Of a DNA stretch of 64,000 nucleotides, positions 29,536-39,168 are shown in pieces. The notes below the pieces were generated by a model. That model was given only the letters and a program-made list of their open reading frames with translations, was not told the origin of the DNA and ran no database searches. How positions within the stretch are numbered: the stretch's first letter is position 1; each line of letters starts with the position of its first letter. The position numbers and the translations under genes are program-made. The stretch spans positions 62,001 to 126,000 of the forward strand of contig SVLJ01000005.1 in the NCBI GenBank assembly GCA_015067995.1. The letters are read 5' to 3'. Source of the stretch: Oscillospiraceae bacterium (lineage in GTDB: Bacteria; Bacillota; Clostridia; Oscillospirales; Oscillospiraceae).

Positions 29536-30465
29536 TCACTTAGAGTATCTCGCCTTGACACGAGGATCGAGGAATGCAGTGGCCAGATCCGTCAGCACAA
29601 GGATCGTGTTGAACAGTACGGACACAAACAGCGCAGAAGCCACCACAGTCGGCGCATCACGCATATTGAGTGCAGTAAGGGTCAGGGTTCCCAGACCGGG
29701 GAGGGAGAACAGGCTCTCCATCACGATGGCGCCGCCCAGCATGGCACCCAGCGTACTACCAATACTGGTAACGACGGGCAGCAAACCGTTTCTCATGGCA
29801 TGCTTCCAGATAACCACCCGCTCCTTGGCGCCCTTAGCGCGGGCAGTGCGGACATAGTCGGTCTGCAAAATATCCACCATGGAGCTGCGGGTATAGCGCT
29901 GCAGGCGTGCCGCACTGCCAAAGCTGTTTGCAAAAACCGGAAGCAAATACCCCAACGGATCCTCCACGCCAAAGGATGGCACCAGATCCAGTTTGAACGC
30001 GAACAGATACAGCAGCAGCATGCCCAGCCAGAAGCCGGGAATGGCAGGGATCACCATGGACATGCTGGTGGGCAGAGTATCCCACAGGCCGCCCTGCTTC
30101 ACTGACGCCAGAACACCCAGCGGAACGCCAACCAGGGCCGCAGTGAGCACGCTCAGGCATGCTATGGTTGCCGTCACCGGCATACGGGCAAGAATTTCAT
30201 TCATAACCGGCTGCTTGGTGCGGTAGGAAATCCCCAAATCTCCGCGAAGAAGATCACTCAAAAAGTTACCGTAACGAACCAAAAACGGCCGATCAAATCC
30301 CACCGCATGATTATAGGCCTTGATCTCCTCCGGCGTGGCGTCGGTTCCCAGGATGGCGGTTCCGGGATCACCGGGAGCCAACGCCATCAAGCCGTAAATC
30401 ATAAAGGATGCCACCAGCAGCACAGGGATCAATAACAGGAATCTTTTTAACACATAACGTCCCAT
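29536..30465 (-). CDS. ABC transporter permease (DppB/OppB-like)
   Basis: MGRYVLKRFLLLIPVLLVASFMIYGLMALAPGDP; DYVRTARAKGAKE. Confidence 0.9.
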   Translation of the reverse strand: MGRYVLKRFLLLIPVLLVASFMIYGLMALAPGDPGTAILGTDATPEEIKAYNHAVGFDRPFLVRYGNFLSDLLRGDLGISYRTKQPVMNEILARMPVTATIACLSVLTAALVGVPLGVLASVKQGGLWDTLPTSMSMVIPAIPGFWLGMLLLYLFAFKLDLVPSFGVEDPLGYLLPVFANSFGSAARLQRYTRSSMVDILQTDYVRTARAKGAKERVVIWKHAMRNGLLPVVTSIGSTLGAMLGGAIVMESLFSLPGLGTLTLTALNMRDAPTVVASALFVSVLFNTILVLTDLATAFLDPRVKARYSK

Positions 30466-30570
30466 GGAACAGTGATTCCTCCCTTTTCAGTATTTTGTGA
30501 ACAAACAGCGCGGGGGGGCGGATTCCTCCTCCCCCCCGCCAGTAACAAAGCTTAATATCCGCTGATTGCT

Positions 30571-32145
30571 TTACTTCCAGCTCCAGTCATAGAAATAAGG
30601 TCTCAGGCTATAAGTCACAGCGTTCAGATCCTTGTTCCATACCTGATTGTTGATCGTATTGTACAGAGGAATGATAGCGCAGAAGTCAGTCAGATACTCG
30701 TCAAGCTTGGCCCAGCCGGCCTTACGTGCTTCCAGAGACTTGGCAGCCAGCGCATCAACCTTCATGCTGTCAACCAGTGCCTGATCGAACTCCTTGTTCT
30801 GGTAGGCATGGGGCAGATGCTCCGCATCGGACCGGTACCAACCGGCATACTCGTTATAGCTGACACCCCAGGACCAGCCAAAGGGGAAGGTGTCATAGAC
30901 GGTCTCGGGATTGGTCTGGGCATCACTGAGAAGACTGGCCTTTTCACCATTCTGAATGGTGGCCTTGATGCCGATCTCTGCCAGATTCTCCAGGAACACC
31001 TCGGAAATGGGGATATAAGTGCCGCCGCCGCAGGAGATGGTCATCTCAAAGCCGTTGGGATAGCCGGCTTCCTTCAGCAGAGCCTTGGCCTTTTCGATGT
31101 TGCGGGTATAACGGAGGGGCATCTCCTCGTTCTTGGGTGCATCGGGAATAGAGGGAGAAACGAAGGTATCGGCCACCACGGCCTGACCGCTCACCGCGAT
31201 TGCAATGATATCTTCCTTGTTCACGCAGTAAGCGATGGCCTGACGCACGCGCTTATCATACAGGGGACTCTTGTCATTGCGGGTATTGAGGGCGATGAAG
31301 TAAGTAGCTCTTGCAGTAACGGGCTCCACCACGAGATTCTTGTTGGCCTGCACGATAGCAAGATCGTTGGCACTGACGGCGGAAAAGTCAATGTCGCCGC
31401 TCTCCAGAGCCATCAGACGGGCAGCTGCGTCGGTGATAATGACGTACTCAATGGTCTTGATGGCGGCCTCACCACGCCAATAATCAGGATTGGCCTCCAG
31501 AACGATCTTGTTGTTGGGATCATAGCTCACGAAGCGATAGGGGCCGGAACCGGCTTCAGATACCTGAAGTGCGAAATTGTCGCCCATCTCTTCGACGACC
31601 TTCTTGCACACCACGGGAACCATGTTCATAGAGGTCTCAAACACGGCGTTGGGAGCAGACAGCGTGAACTTGACCGCATCCGTACCAATGGCTTCGACTG
31701 CAGTCAGGTTGGGCAGCCAGGAGCCTCTGTACTTATTGTCAATACAGCGCTGGAAGGAGTACACAACGTCTTCCACGGTCACGGGGTCACCATTGTGGAA
31801 CTTGATGCCCTGACGCAGCTTGTAGGTATAGGTCAGACCATCAGCGGAAATCTCATAGCCGGTGGCCAGGCAGGGCTCCAGAGTGCCGTCTTCCTTGATA
31901 TGGTGCATACCCTCATAGACCTGCTCGGTAACCATCATGTCAACACTCATGGTCGTAGCATGGGGGTCCATGCTTTTGCCGATACCGGTCAAGGGATATA
32001 CCAGCTTGGTGCGGGAGGGTGCAGCAGGGCTGCTGGGGTTGCTGGGGTTGCTGGGAGCACCAGAGGTTGCGGGCTTATCACCGCCGCAGGCCACCAGTGC
32101 CAGGAGCATAACCAATGCCAAACACAGAGACAAGAATCGTTTCAT
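30571..32145 (-). CDS. Extracellular solute-binding protein family 5 lipoprotein
   Basis: Lipobox LVACGG; Ser/Pro linker; LRQGIKFHNGDPVTVEDVVYSFQR. Confidence 0.9.
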   Translation of the reverse strand: MKRFLSLCLALVMLLALVACGGDKPATSGAPSNPSNPSSPAAPSRTKLVYPLTGIGKSMDPHATTMSVDMMVTEQVYEGMHHIKEDGTLEPCLATGYEISADGLTYTYKLRQGIKFHNGDPVTVEDVVYSFQRCIDNKYRGSWLPNLTAVEAIGTDAVKFTLSAPNAVFETSMNMVPVVCKKVVEEMGDNFALQVSEAGSGPYRFVSYDPNNKIVLEANPDYWRGEAAIKTIEYVIITDAAARLMALESGDIDFSAVSANDLAIVQANKNLVVEPVTARATYFIALNTRNDKSPLYDKRVRQAIAYCVNKEDIIAIAVSGQAVVADTFVSPSIPDAPKNEEMPLRYTRNIEKAKALLKEAGYPNGFEMTISCGGGTYIPISEVFLENLAEIGIKATIQNGEKASLLSDAQTNPETVYDTFPFGWSWGVSYNEYAGWYRSDAEHLPHAYQNKEFDQALVDSMKVDALAAKSLEARKAGWAKLDEYLTDFCAIIPLYNTINNQVWNKDLNAVTYSLRPYFYDWSWK

Positions 32146-32493
32146 AAATGCTCTCCTCCAAAAAGAATTTTCAGTTCACAAACAAGCCGCCGTTTGTTTC
32201 TCCGTTCTGCTGTTTAATCGGCAACCTGCTGCGCCCTGTGTTGTGCATATCACGATACACATTCCGCGGCACGCGGTCAATACTCCGTCCTCGCAGAACA
32301 ATAGTCCGATATTTGGGCGTACGGCAATTTGATTCTGCGGTTGGTTTTCCTGACAAACGCATTTTTCTCCGCTCGTCCTCCCCCCAAAAAACCGCCGCTT
32401 TAGCGAATTAACCAATTAGTCAAGGCCGTTTTTAGTCAATCTACCACTTCCGCGTATTTTCGTTTTCAGCTTTTTGCCAAATATCAGATTATA

Positions 32494-32505
32494 GCTTTCG
32501 AAAGC
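32494..32505. promoter_or_regulatory. Candidate operator palindrome
   Basis: Perfect 12-bp palindrome gctttcgaaagc, flanked by tttgcca (32473-32479) and tggcaaa (32511-32517). Confidence 0.35.
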
Positions 32506-32595
32506 GCATCTGGCAAATTTCAAAAAAATTTGCTATATTATGAGCAACCATACACGCCAAACATTCACGACGCCTTCTATAAGGGGGTCTTTACA

Positions 32596-33546
32596 ATGGA
32601 GAAAACACATCTTCTGTGGGCAGGCAAAACCGAAATGCCTTCCGGTTGGCAAACCCAAATGCATTCAGACACCTTTTTCCATTTATTTTATCTGCGCAAG
32701 GGAAATACACTGCTTGTGGGACACCATGCGGAATACCCACTCCTTCCGGGGGATTTGATGATTTTTCCGCCCGATGCACCGCATGGTACGGATCAATCCA
32801 ACCTCGGACTGGGTTTGTTTTATGAACTAAAATTCCATGTTTTTGACAGCGATCTGCTCGAACTATTTGAATCCGGGGCTCCACTTTGGGTTCAAAACGT
32901 TCCTCAGCTGAATCTCGTTCTGGAACGGATTGTTTCTCTGCATTATTCGGATCACCCCAATAAGACCGATTTGATCGACACGCTCTTGTCCGCTTTCTTA
33001 TATCTGATTGATCATAGGAGTATTGAGTCCCTTGATTCCGCTTACTTTGATACCGACAACTACTCTCCCCTTATTAAAAAAACCATCAAATATCTTGAGG
33101 TTCATTATTCAGACCCGTATGATCTCTCTGCATTATCATCCGCCCTTGGCTTCAATAAAAGCTATCTCTGTTCCCAATTTCAAAAAGAAACCGGCGTTGT
33201 CATATCCACTTGCCTGCACTACATGCGTATCCGCCGTGTGCTGTCAACCCTTTACATGAACCGCGGAAACGTAAATTTTAATATCAACGCAGCCAGCCAG
33301 TATGCAGGTTTTGGGTCTTCCTCATACTTCAATCGCATCTTCAAAAAACTGACCGGACTGACACCCGGCCAATTCCTGGAAGCGGCCCGGGAAAGTTCCA
33401 ACAATCCGGATGAGCCGTTGATACAGTATTACAGGGATCATATTAAAGACAGTGAAAATGCCGACCGGAAAGTTACTGTTCTGAACGCCTTAAAAAAACT
33501 AAACCGCTTAGGCGAACACTATTCTCCCCCCGCCTCACCCGAATGA
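32596..33546 (+). CDS. AraC family transcriptional regulator
   Basis: MEKTHLLWAGKTEMPSGWQTQMHS; HTH LGFNKSYLCSQFQKETGVVISTCL. Confidence 0.9.
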   Translation: MEKTHLLWAGKTEMPSGWQTQMHSDTFFHLFYLRKGNTLLVGHHAEYPLLPGDLMIFPPDAPHGTDQSNLGLGLFYELKFHVFDSDLLELFESGAPLWVQNVPQLNLVLERIVSLHYSDHPNKTDLIDTLLSAFLYLIDHRSIESLDSAYFDTDNYSPLIKKTIKYLEVHYSDPYDLSALSSALGFNKSYLCSQFQKETGVVISTCLHYMRIRRVLSTLYMNRGNVNFNINAASQYAGFGSSSYFNRIFKKLTGLTPGQFLEAARESSNNPDEPLIQYYRDHIKDSENADRKVTVLNALKKLNRLGEHYSPPASPE

Positions 33547-33607
33547 CGGCTGGCAGAGCATCCTTGCGGCTTCTTGTCCTGTTTCCACCGTGTAGTCGGA
33601 GGTACCA

Positions 33608-33805
33608 ATGTATTTTTTCAAAGACACCTACGAAGAGTGTCCATATACGAAAAAACCCGTTCTGATCACAGTCCATATTGATGCAGACGGCGGCTTTGAT
33701 TGTTCTATCGAGTGTACTGAGCCGGAGATTGCCTGCCAACATCAGTCAAATTGTATGTATGCTCACAGAGAAATGTGCTGGCTTGCTCAAAATGCGTTTA
33801 AATAA
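33608..33805 (+). CDS. Cys-rich small protein of unknown function (65 aa)
   Basis: RBS gtcggaggtacca-ATG; six Cys; a hairpin terminator follows at 33924..33964. Confidence 0.5.
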   Translation: MYFFKDTYEECPYTKKPVLITVHIDADGGFDCSIECTEPEIACQHQSNCMYAHREMCWLAQNAFK

Positions 33806-33923
33806 TGTAAAAATCAAAATATTATCACTTTTGAACAAATATCCAGAAAACGAAATAGACAGCAATTTTATTATGGCATGCTGTTAAACGGCCACATATT
33901 CAATTGGATGCCATGATAAACTC

Positions 33924-33964
33924 AAAAGAAACTGCGGACGCTTATGTAGCCCGCAGTTTCTTTT
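33924..33964 (+). terminator. Hairpin, probable terminator
   Basis: aaaagaaactgcgg / ccgcagtttctttt, 13-nt loop. Confidence 0.6.
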
Positions 33965-34017
33965 AGGCTTGTCGTTGACAAAGTCAACCACTGGCTCTGC
34001 CGGGGTACCGTTAAGAG

Positions 34018-34043
34018 TTATGCGCAAATTAGTTTGCGCATAA
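34018..34043. repeat. Inverted repeat in gene-free stretch
   Basis: ttatgcgcaaa-ttag-tttgcgcataa, 11-bp perfect arms. Confidence 0.6.
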
Positions 34044-34194
34044 TGACCCTTATTGTGACCCTTTATACATTACAATATCAAAAAATCTATGGACTGACCG
34101 ACAGAAAAGCCTAATAATTCTGAATTAAACAAACTAAATTTTATGGACAAAAAGAATTATGTATCGCTTATTCGAATCCCTCTTTCTCCGCCAG

Positions 34195-34231
34195 AAACAG
34201 AGGACACGCAAAAGCGTGTCCTCTGTTTTTT
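34195..34231 (+). terminator. Hairpin with T-run
   Basis: aaacagaggacacgc-aaaa-gcgtgtcctctgttt followed by tttt. Confidence 0.7.
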
Positions 34232-34330
34232 TGTTCACCGGTCTCTTCTCTCTCAGAACCGGTTGCGCCCCGACGCTTTCTGTGCTACCATGATGTCCAG
34301 CAAGACAAATACTGTTTGGGAGCTGCTTTT

Positions 34331-34621
34331 ATGGAAAATCTGAACTGTCTGCGCTGTCAGGAACCCATGCGTTTCCTCTCCCGGGAGCGGATTCAGCTGG
34401 GCAAGACCGGTTGGCTGCTGGGTGACCTTCCGAACCTGCTTTCCGGCGCGCTGGAAACCGACATTTACATCTGTCCCCGATGCCGCAAGCTGGAGTTTTA
34501 TTCAGAGTGCACGGAGCTTCAGAGCGATACTCTGCCCCAGAAGACCTGCCCTGTCTGCGGTGCCATCCACGATTTCGATTATCCCAAGTGTCCCAAGTGC
34601 AAATACGATTACCAGAAATAA
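34331..34621 (+). CDS. Zinc-ribbon domain protein (96 aa)
   Basis: CLRCQEP, CPRCRK, CPVCG, CPKC motifs. Confidence 0.75.
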   Translation: MENLNCLRCQEPMRFLSRERIQLGKTGWLLGDLPNLLSGALETDIYICPRCRKLEFYSECTELQSDTLPQKTCPVCGAIHDFDYPKCPKCKYDYQK

Positions 34622-34626
34622 AAAGA

Positions 34627-34657
34627 AAGGAGGCGTTGCATTTTGCAACGCCTCCTT
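34627..34657. terminator. Hairpin 1 of a tandem pair at convergent gene ends
   Basis: aaggaggcgttgca-ttt-tgcaacgcctcctt. Confidence 0.65.
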
Positions 34658-34658
34658 G

Positions 34659-34695
34659 AAATTCCGCAAGAAGTCATAAACTTCTTGCGGAATTT
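34659..34695. terminator. Hairpin 2 of a tandem pair
   Basis: aaattccgcaagaagt-cataa-acttcttgcggaattt, 16-bp arms. Confidence 0.65.
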
Positions 34696-34876
34696 TCGCC
34701 TGCGGGCCGGTGATTTGAACCGTGACAGCCCAGGCTGCCTTCTCTTGCCGCTGCGCGGCAATTCACCTTGTGGGGAGCTCCAAGACCGCTCCCTTCACAC
34801 ATCCCCTGCCAGGAGTGCATGCTCCTCTTGCAGGTATTCCTATTTTGCAACAGGCCCTTTGTGATATCCTTTCGGT

Positions 34877-35707
34877 TTATATACCCATCAGGCGGTAAAC
34901 GTCCTCCCGCCGGTTGGTCAGGCTGCCCAGCCGTTCTTTCAGCTCGTCTGTGTAGTCCAGATCGATCTCCGCCGTCAGCAGTGCCTCCCGCTCCTGTCCG
35001 GCCTCCGCAAGGACGGTGCCCCATGGATCGACGATCATGGAGTGTCCCCAGCGGACAAGTCCACCCGCGGTGGTACCGCACTGTCCGGAAGCCAGCACGT
35101 AGCAGTGGTTGTGGATGGCCATGGTTCGCAGCATGACCTCCCAGTGTGCGCAGCCGGTGGTTATGCCGAAGCTGGCGGGCAGGCAGATGATCTTCGCGCC
35201 CTGCAGCGCCATCAGGCGGAACAGCTCCGGGAATCGCATGTCATAGCAGATGGCCATTCCGATCTTGCCCAGTTCCGTGTCCGCCACCACCACCTCGCTG
35301 CCGGGGAGCATGCGGTCGGATTCCTGACTGCGGCTGCCCGGCCGGGCAGACATGTCGCAAAGATGGATCTTGCGGTATTTGGCCGCCATGGTGCCGTCCG
35401 GCGCATAGAGCATGGCGGTGTTGTACGCCTTGTACGGGTCTTCGCTGATCTCCTTGATGGAACCGGTATGTACCCAGAGTCCATACTTTTTTGCCGCGGC
35501 GGACAGCCTCCTGCAGCACTCGCCTCCGGGAATGGTCTCGCGATATTCCGGAGAATATGCGCCCATGCGGTTCATGTTTTCCGGAAATACAATGAGACGC
35601 GCACCCTTCTCCGCAGCCTCCGCGATCATAGCTTCGGCTTTTGCGTAGTTTTCCGCAAAATCATCGGAAGAGGCGATCTGCGCCACAGCGACGGTTATCT
35701 TACGCAT
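34877..35707 (-). CDS. Carbon-nitrogen (nitrilase superfamily) hydrolase, omega-amidase-like
   Basis: LIVFPENM, AAKYRKIHLCD, GMAICYDMRFPELFR (Glu-Lys-Cys triad). Confidence 0.9.
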   Translation of the reverse strand: MRKITVAVAQIASSDDFAENYAKAEAMIAEAAEKGARLIVFPENMNRMGAYSPEYRETIPGGECCRRLSAAAKKYGLWVHTGSIKEISEDPYKAYNTAMLYAPDGTMAAKYRKIHLCDMSARPGSRSQESDRMLPGSEVVVADTELGKIGMAICYDMRFPELFRLMALQGAKIICLPASFGITTGCAHWEVMLRTMAIHNHCYVLASGQCGTTAGGLVRWGHSMIVDPWGTVLAEAGQEREALLTAEIDLDYTDELKERLGSLTNRREDVYRLMGI

Positions 35708-35743
35708 ATACATTCTCCTTTGTCGGCAGCTTCGCTTCGGCTC

Positions 35744-36928
35744 TCAGCACCCGCAGTACTGAAGCGCAATGTCCGCGTAGATCTCCGCAGCCTTGTTCAG
35801 TTCCGCAATGCTGACCTTTTCCCGGGTAGAATGTGCCACCGACAGCTCACCGGGTCCCAGCACGATGCACTTGCAGTCTCCGGCGGCGGCCATAAAGCCG
35901 GAATCCGCCCACGCCTTGAAAGCCGTCAGTTCACCGCTGACACCGCGGGAGGCCACCGCATTCACCGCCGCACGAACAATGGGTTCCTCAGCGTCCGTGC
36001 AGAAGGGCTCGTGGGGCAGAGTCTGCCCGTCAAACACATCCCGGATCTCGCCCTGGAAGCTGGGATCTTCAGCGCGCAGCTCTTCCAGAATGGCTTCCAG
36101 CTCGCCGTACACCTGAGGGATGGTCTCGCCCACGATACACCGCCGATCCATCCGCACCTTGCACAGATCCGGCACGGTGCTGGGCTGGTCGCCGCCGACG
36201 ATAGTACCCACATTGATGGTGGGTCTGCCAAGGAGCGGATGGACTCTTCCCCGCAGCACCGGCTTATACTCCGATTCGATCTTACAGACAAATTTGGCGG
36301 CGGAGGCAATGGCGTTGACGCCCTGCTCCTCGCTGGCGCCGTGCACCTTCGTCCCGTGGAAGGCGGCTTCGATCCACTCGATTCCCTTGTGGCCCACCGC
36401 CACCCGCAGCTCTGTAGGCTCACCGATAATGGCCGCGGAGGTCATGGGGCCTCTCTCGATCATGGCCTTGGCGCCGATTCCCATTTCCTCCTCATCGGAC
36501 ACGCCGTAAAAGACCAGATCGCCCTTCAGCTTCGTTCCGCTGCGGTGAATGGCGGCCATGGCCGCCATCATGGCGGCCAGCGGCCCCTTCATGTCGCAGG
36601 AACCGCGGCCATAGATGTACTCTCCGTCCGTCCGTCCTTCAAAAGCCTCCGCAAAATCGTAAGCCTGCACAGTGTCCAGATGACCGGACAGCATCAGGGA
36701 ATTGCCCTCCTCCGGTGCTTCACCCCGGAGAATGGCCACAGCATTGAATCTGCCCGGCTCGATCTCATAGCGGTAGGCTTCAATGCCCTCCCGCTGGAAA
36801 AAATCCACGATATACTGAGAGATGGCGTTCTCCTGCTGCTCCATAAAGGAATAGCTGGGGATCCGCACCATCTCTGCCGTCAGGGCAGCAACATCCACGC
36901 CCTTCAATTCTTCATACACTCGGTTCAT
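35744..36928 (-). CDS. M20 family metallopeptidase (ArgE/DapE family)
   Basis: LSGHLDTVQAYDF, GRGSCDMKGPLAAMMAA, SDEEEMGIGA. Confidence 0.85.
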   Translation of the reverse strand: MNRVYEELKGVDVAALTAEMVRIPSYSFMEQQENAISQYIVDFFQREGIEAYRYEIEPGRFNAVAILRGEAPEEGNSLMLSGHLDTVQAYDFAEAFEGRTDGEYIYGRGSCDMKGPLAAMMAAMAAIHRSGTKLKGDLVFYGVSDEEEMGIGAKAMIERGPMTSAAIIGEPTELRVAVGHKGIEWIEAAFHGTKVHGASEEQGVNAIASAAKFVCKIESEYKPVLRGRVHPLLGRPTINVGTIVGGDQPSTVPDLCKVRMDRRCIVGETIPQVYGELEAILEELRAEDPSFQGEIRDVFDGQTLPHEPFCTDAEEPIVRAAVNAVASRGVSGELTAFKAWADSGFMAAAGDCKCIVLGPGELSVAHSTREKVSIAELNKAAEIYADIALQYCGC

Positions 36929-37530
36929 ACCTGTTCTTCCTCGCCTTCCGTACGCCGTACACCGGACACAATATATTTTTCATCATCGGACACCATCACG
37001 TCCACAGCAAACCGGGGGGCGAAGATGGCCGCCAGCTCCCCGGCAGTCAGCATCTCCCGGGAAACATGCCGCGCACCGGCATGATGGCGGTGCAGCGTCT
37101 CCAGACTCATTCCGTGGGCCACCGTCAGCCGTCCGCCGGGCTTGACCCACGCGCTCAGCCGTTCCACCAGCCGCGCCGGTTCTTCAAAATGGGGAAATGC
37201 GTTGTATACCACGCAGCAGTCGTACTGCCGTGTCACCGGCAGCATCTCCATATCCCCACAGAGGATTTCCACTCTGGGATCGCTGTTCTTTTTCATGGCC
37301 ATCCGCACCATCTCAGGAGAGATGTCCACCGCCGTGACGCTGTCCACATTCCGCGCCAGATAGTACGGAAACAGCACGCCGGTGCCGCAGGCCACATCCA
37401 GCACGGTAACGCCGTCACGGATACCTGCTGCGTCCATGATCACCGCCAGCTTGGCGTCGTTTGTCTCCAGATGGGTATCCCAATGGGGGGCATGGTGGTC
37501 AAAAAAAGCTGTGATCTCGTGTTTGTTCAT
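36925..37530 (-). CDS. Class I SAM-dependent methyltransferase
   Basis: VLDVACGTGVLFPYYL; ATGA overlap with the M20 gene. Confidence 0.85.
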   Translation of the reverse strand: MNKHEITAFFDHHAPHWDTHLETNDAKLAVIMDAAGIRDGVTVLDVACGTGVLFPYYLARNVDSVTAVDISPEMVRMAMKKNSDPRVEILCGDMEMLPVTRQYDCCVVYNAFPHFEEPARLVERLSAWVKPGGRLTVAHGMSLETLHRHHAGARHVSREMLTAGELAAIFAPRFAVDVMVSDDEKYIVSGVRRTEGEEEQV

Positions 37531-37747
37531 GCAATACTCCTTGTTTCATCATCGTTCCCATTCTACTGGATTTTTGCACATTTTCAATAGTTTTGCTTGA
37601 TTTGTTTGGGAAACCTTCTTTTTCGCCGCAGCGTTCTTGTCAATCAGGTAAAGTTGTGCTATGCTGTGCGCAGCATCCTGATTGGAAAGGAGCTTTCTGA
37701 TCAAATACATGCCGGGGCACACCCGGAACGATTACAGGAGGTACCGT

Positions 37748-39097
37748 ATGAAGAAGTCTCTTGACACCATTCTGCAGGCTGTGGATGCCTATCAGGATAC
37801 CATTCTGGCCGCCGAGCGGCACATCTGGAAGAATCCCGAGTCCGGCTATAAGGAGTGGAAGACCCACGCCTATCTGAAAGCAAAGTATGAAGAACTGGGC
37901 TATGTTGTGAACGAAGTGGGCAACATCCCCGGCTTCTGGATGGATGTTGACACCGGCCGCCCCGGCCCCAAGGTGGTGGTTTTCGGTGAGATGGACTCCC
38001 TCATCGTTCCCACCCATCCCGAGTGCGATCCCGAAACCGGGGCCGTCCACGCCTGTGGTCACCACTGCCAGAGCGCCGCTTTGCTGGGCGTGGCAGCCGC
38101 GCTGAAGGCGCCCGGCGCACTGGAGGGTCTCTCCGGCTCCATCCGCCTGATGGCCGTTCCCGCCGAGGAGCTTATTGAGCTGGGCTACCGCAAGGAGCTG
38201 AAGGAGCAGGGCGTCATCCGCTACTTCGGCGGCAAGCAGGAATATATGGCCCGCGGTCTGCTGGACGATGTGGATATGGCCTTCATGGTGCACACCAGCA
38301 GTACCGACTATCTCTCCTGCAGCGCCGGCGGAAACGGCTGCGTCATCAAGGAGGCAACCTTCATGGGTAAGGGCTCTCACGCAGGCGGCTCTCCCCATCG
38401 CGGCATCAACGCCCTGTACGCCGCCAACTGCGGCATGCAGGCAGCCAACGCCATCCGTGAGACCTTCCCGGACGCCGACCACATCCGCTTCCATCCTATC
38501 ATCACACAGGGCGGTGCCGCCGTCAACGCCATCCCTGACCGTGTGGTGACGGAGAGCTATCTCCGCGCCTCCTCCATGGAAGCCATGGCACGGGAAAATC
38601 TGAAGGTCAACCGTGCCTTTGCCGGCGCCGCCGCTGCCATGGGCGCACAGGTACACCTGTGGGATCACCACGGTTACGCCCCCCTCATTCAGGAAACCAA
38701 TCTGAAGGAAACCGCCCGTCAGGTGGGCATTGAGGTGCTGGGCGAAGAGCGCGTCAAGTTCGGCAATGCATGGGGCGGCGGCTCCACCGATATGGGCGAT
38801 ATTTCCTGCGTCATGCCCGCTCTGCACCCCTCCATCGGCGGTGCCGAGAACGCCGCTCACTCCAAGGATTACATCATCACCGACCCCGTTCTGGCCTGTG
38901 TGGACAGCGCCAAGTTCCAGGCCGCCATGCTGGTGCGCCTGCTGGAGGAGGACGCCGCTCTGGCAAAGCAGATCATCGCCGAGGGGCGTCAGGACTATCC
39001 CACCATTCCCGAATATCTGGCTCAGATCGACGCCCTGTGCATTGACAAGCAGGCCGTCATCTACGATGAGGAGCGCGGCGCACAGCTGTCCTTCTGA
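37748..39097 (+). CDS. M20 family amidohydrolase (AbgB/hippurate hydrolase-like)
   Basis: MKKSLDTILQAVDAYQDTILAAERHIWKNPESGYKEWKT..VHACGHHCQSAALLGVAAAL. Confidence 0.9.
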   Translation: MKKSLDTILQAVDAYQDTILAAERHIWKNPESGYKEWKTHAYLKAKYEELGYVVNEVGNIPGFWMDVDTGRPGPKVVVFGEMDSLIVPTHPECDPETGAVHACGHHCQSAALLGVAAALKAPGALEGLSGSIRLMAVPAEELIELGYRKELKEQGVIRYFGGKQEYMARGLLDDVDMAFMVHTSSTDYLSCSAGGNGCVIKEATFMGKGSHAGGSPHRGINALYAANCGMQAANAIRETFPDADHIRFHPIITQGGAAVNAIPDRVVTESYLRASSMEAMARENLKVNRAFAGAAAAMGAQVHLWDHHGYAPLIQETNLKETARQVGIEVLGEERVKFGNAWGGGSTDMGDISCVMPALHPSIGGAENAAHSKDYIITDPVLACVDSAKFQAAMLVRLLEEDAALAKQIIAEGRQDYPTIPEYLAQIDALCIDKQAVIYDEERGAQLSF

Positions 39098-39168
39098 TTT
39101 CTCCCAATATGCTTTCAGCCGCCCCGGTTACCCGGGGCGGCTGCTCTTTCGTATGGCAGAATCATTAT

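Noticed and set aside
34695-34760. Reverse-strand ggttcaaatcacc resembling a tRNA T-arm
   Set aside because: Flanks do not form the 5-bp T-stem and no acceptor, D or anticodon arms could be found.
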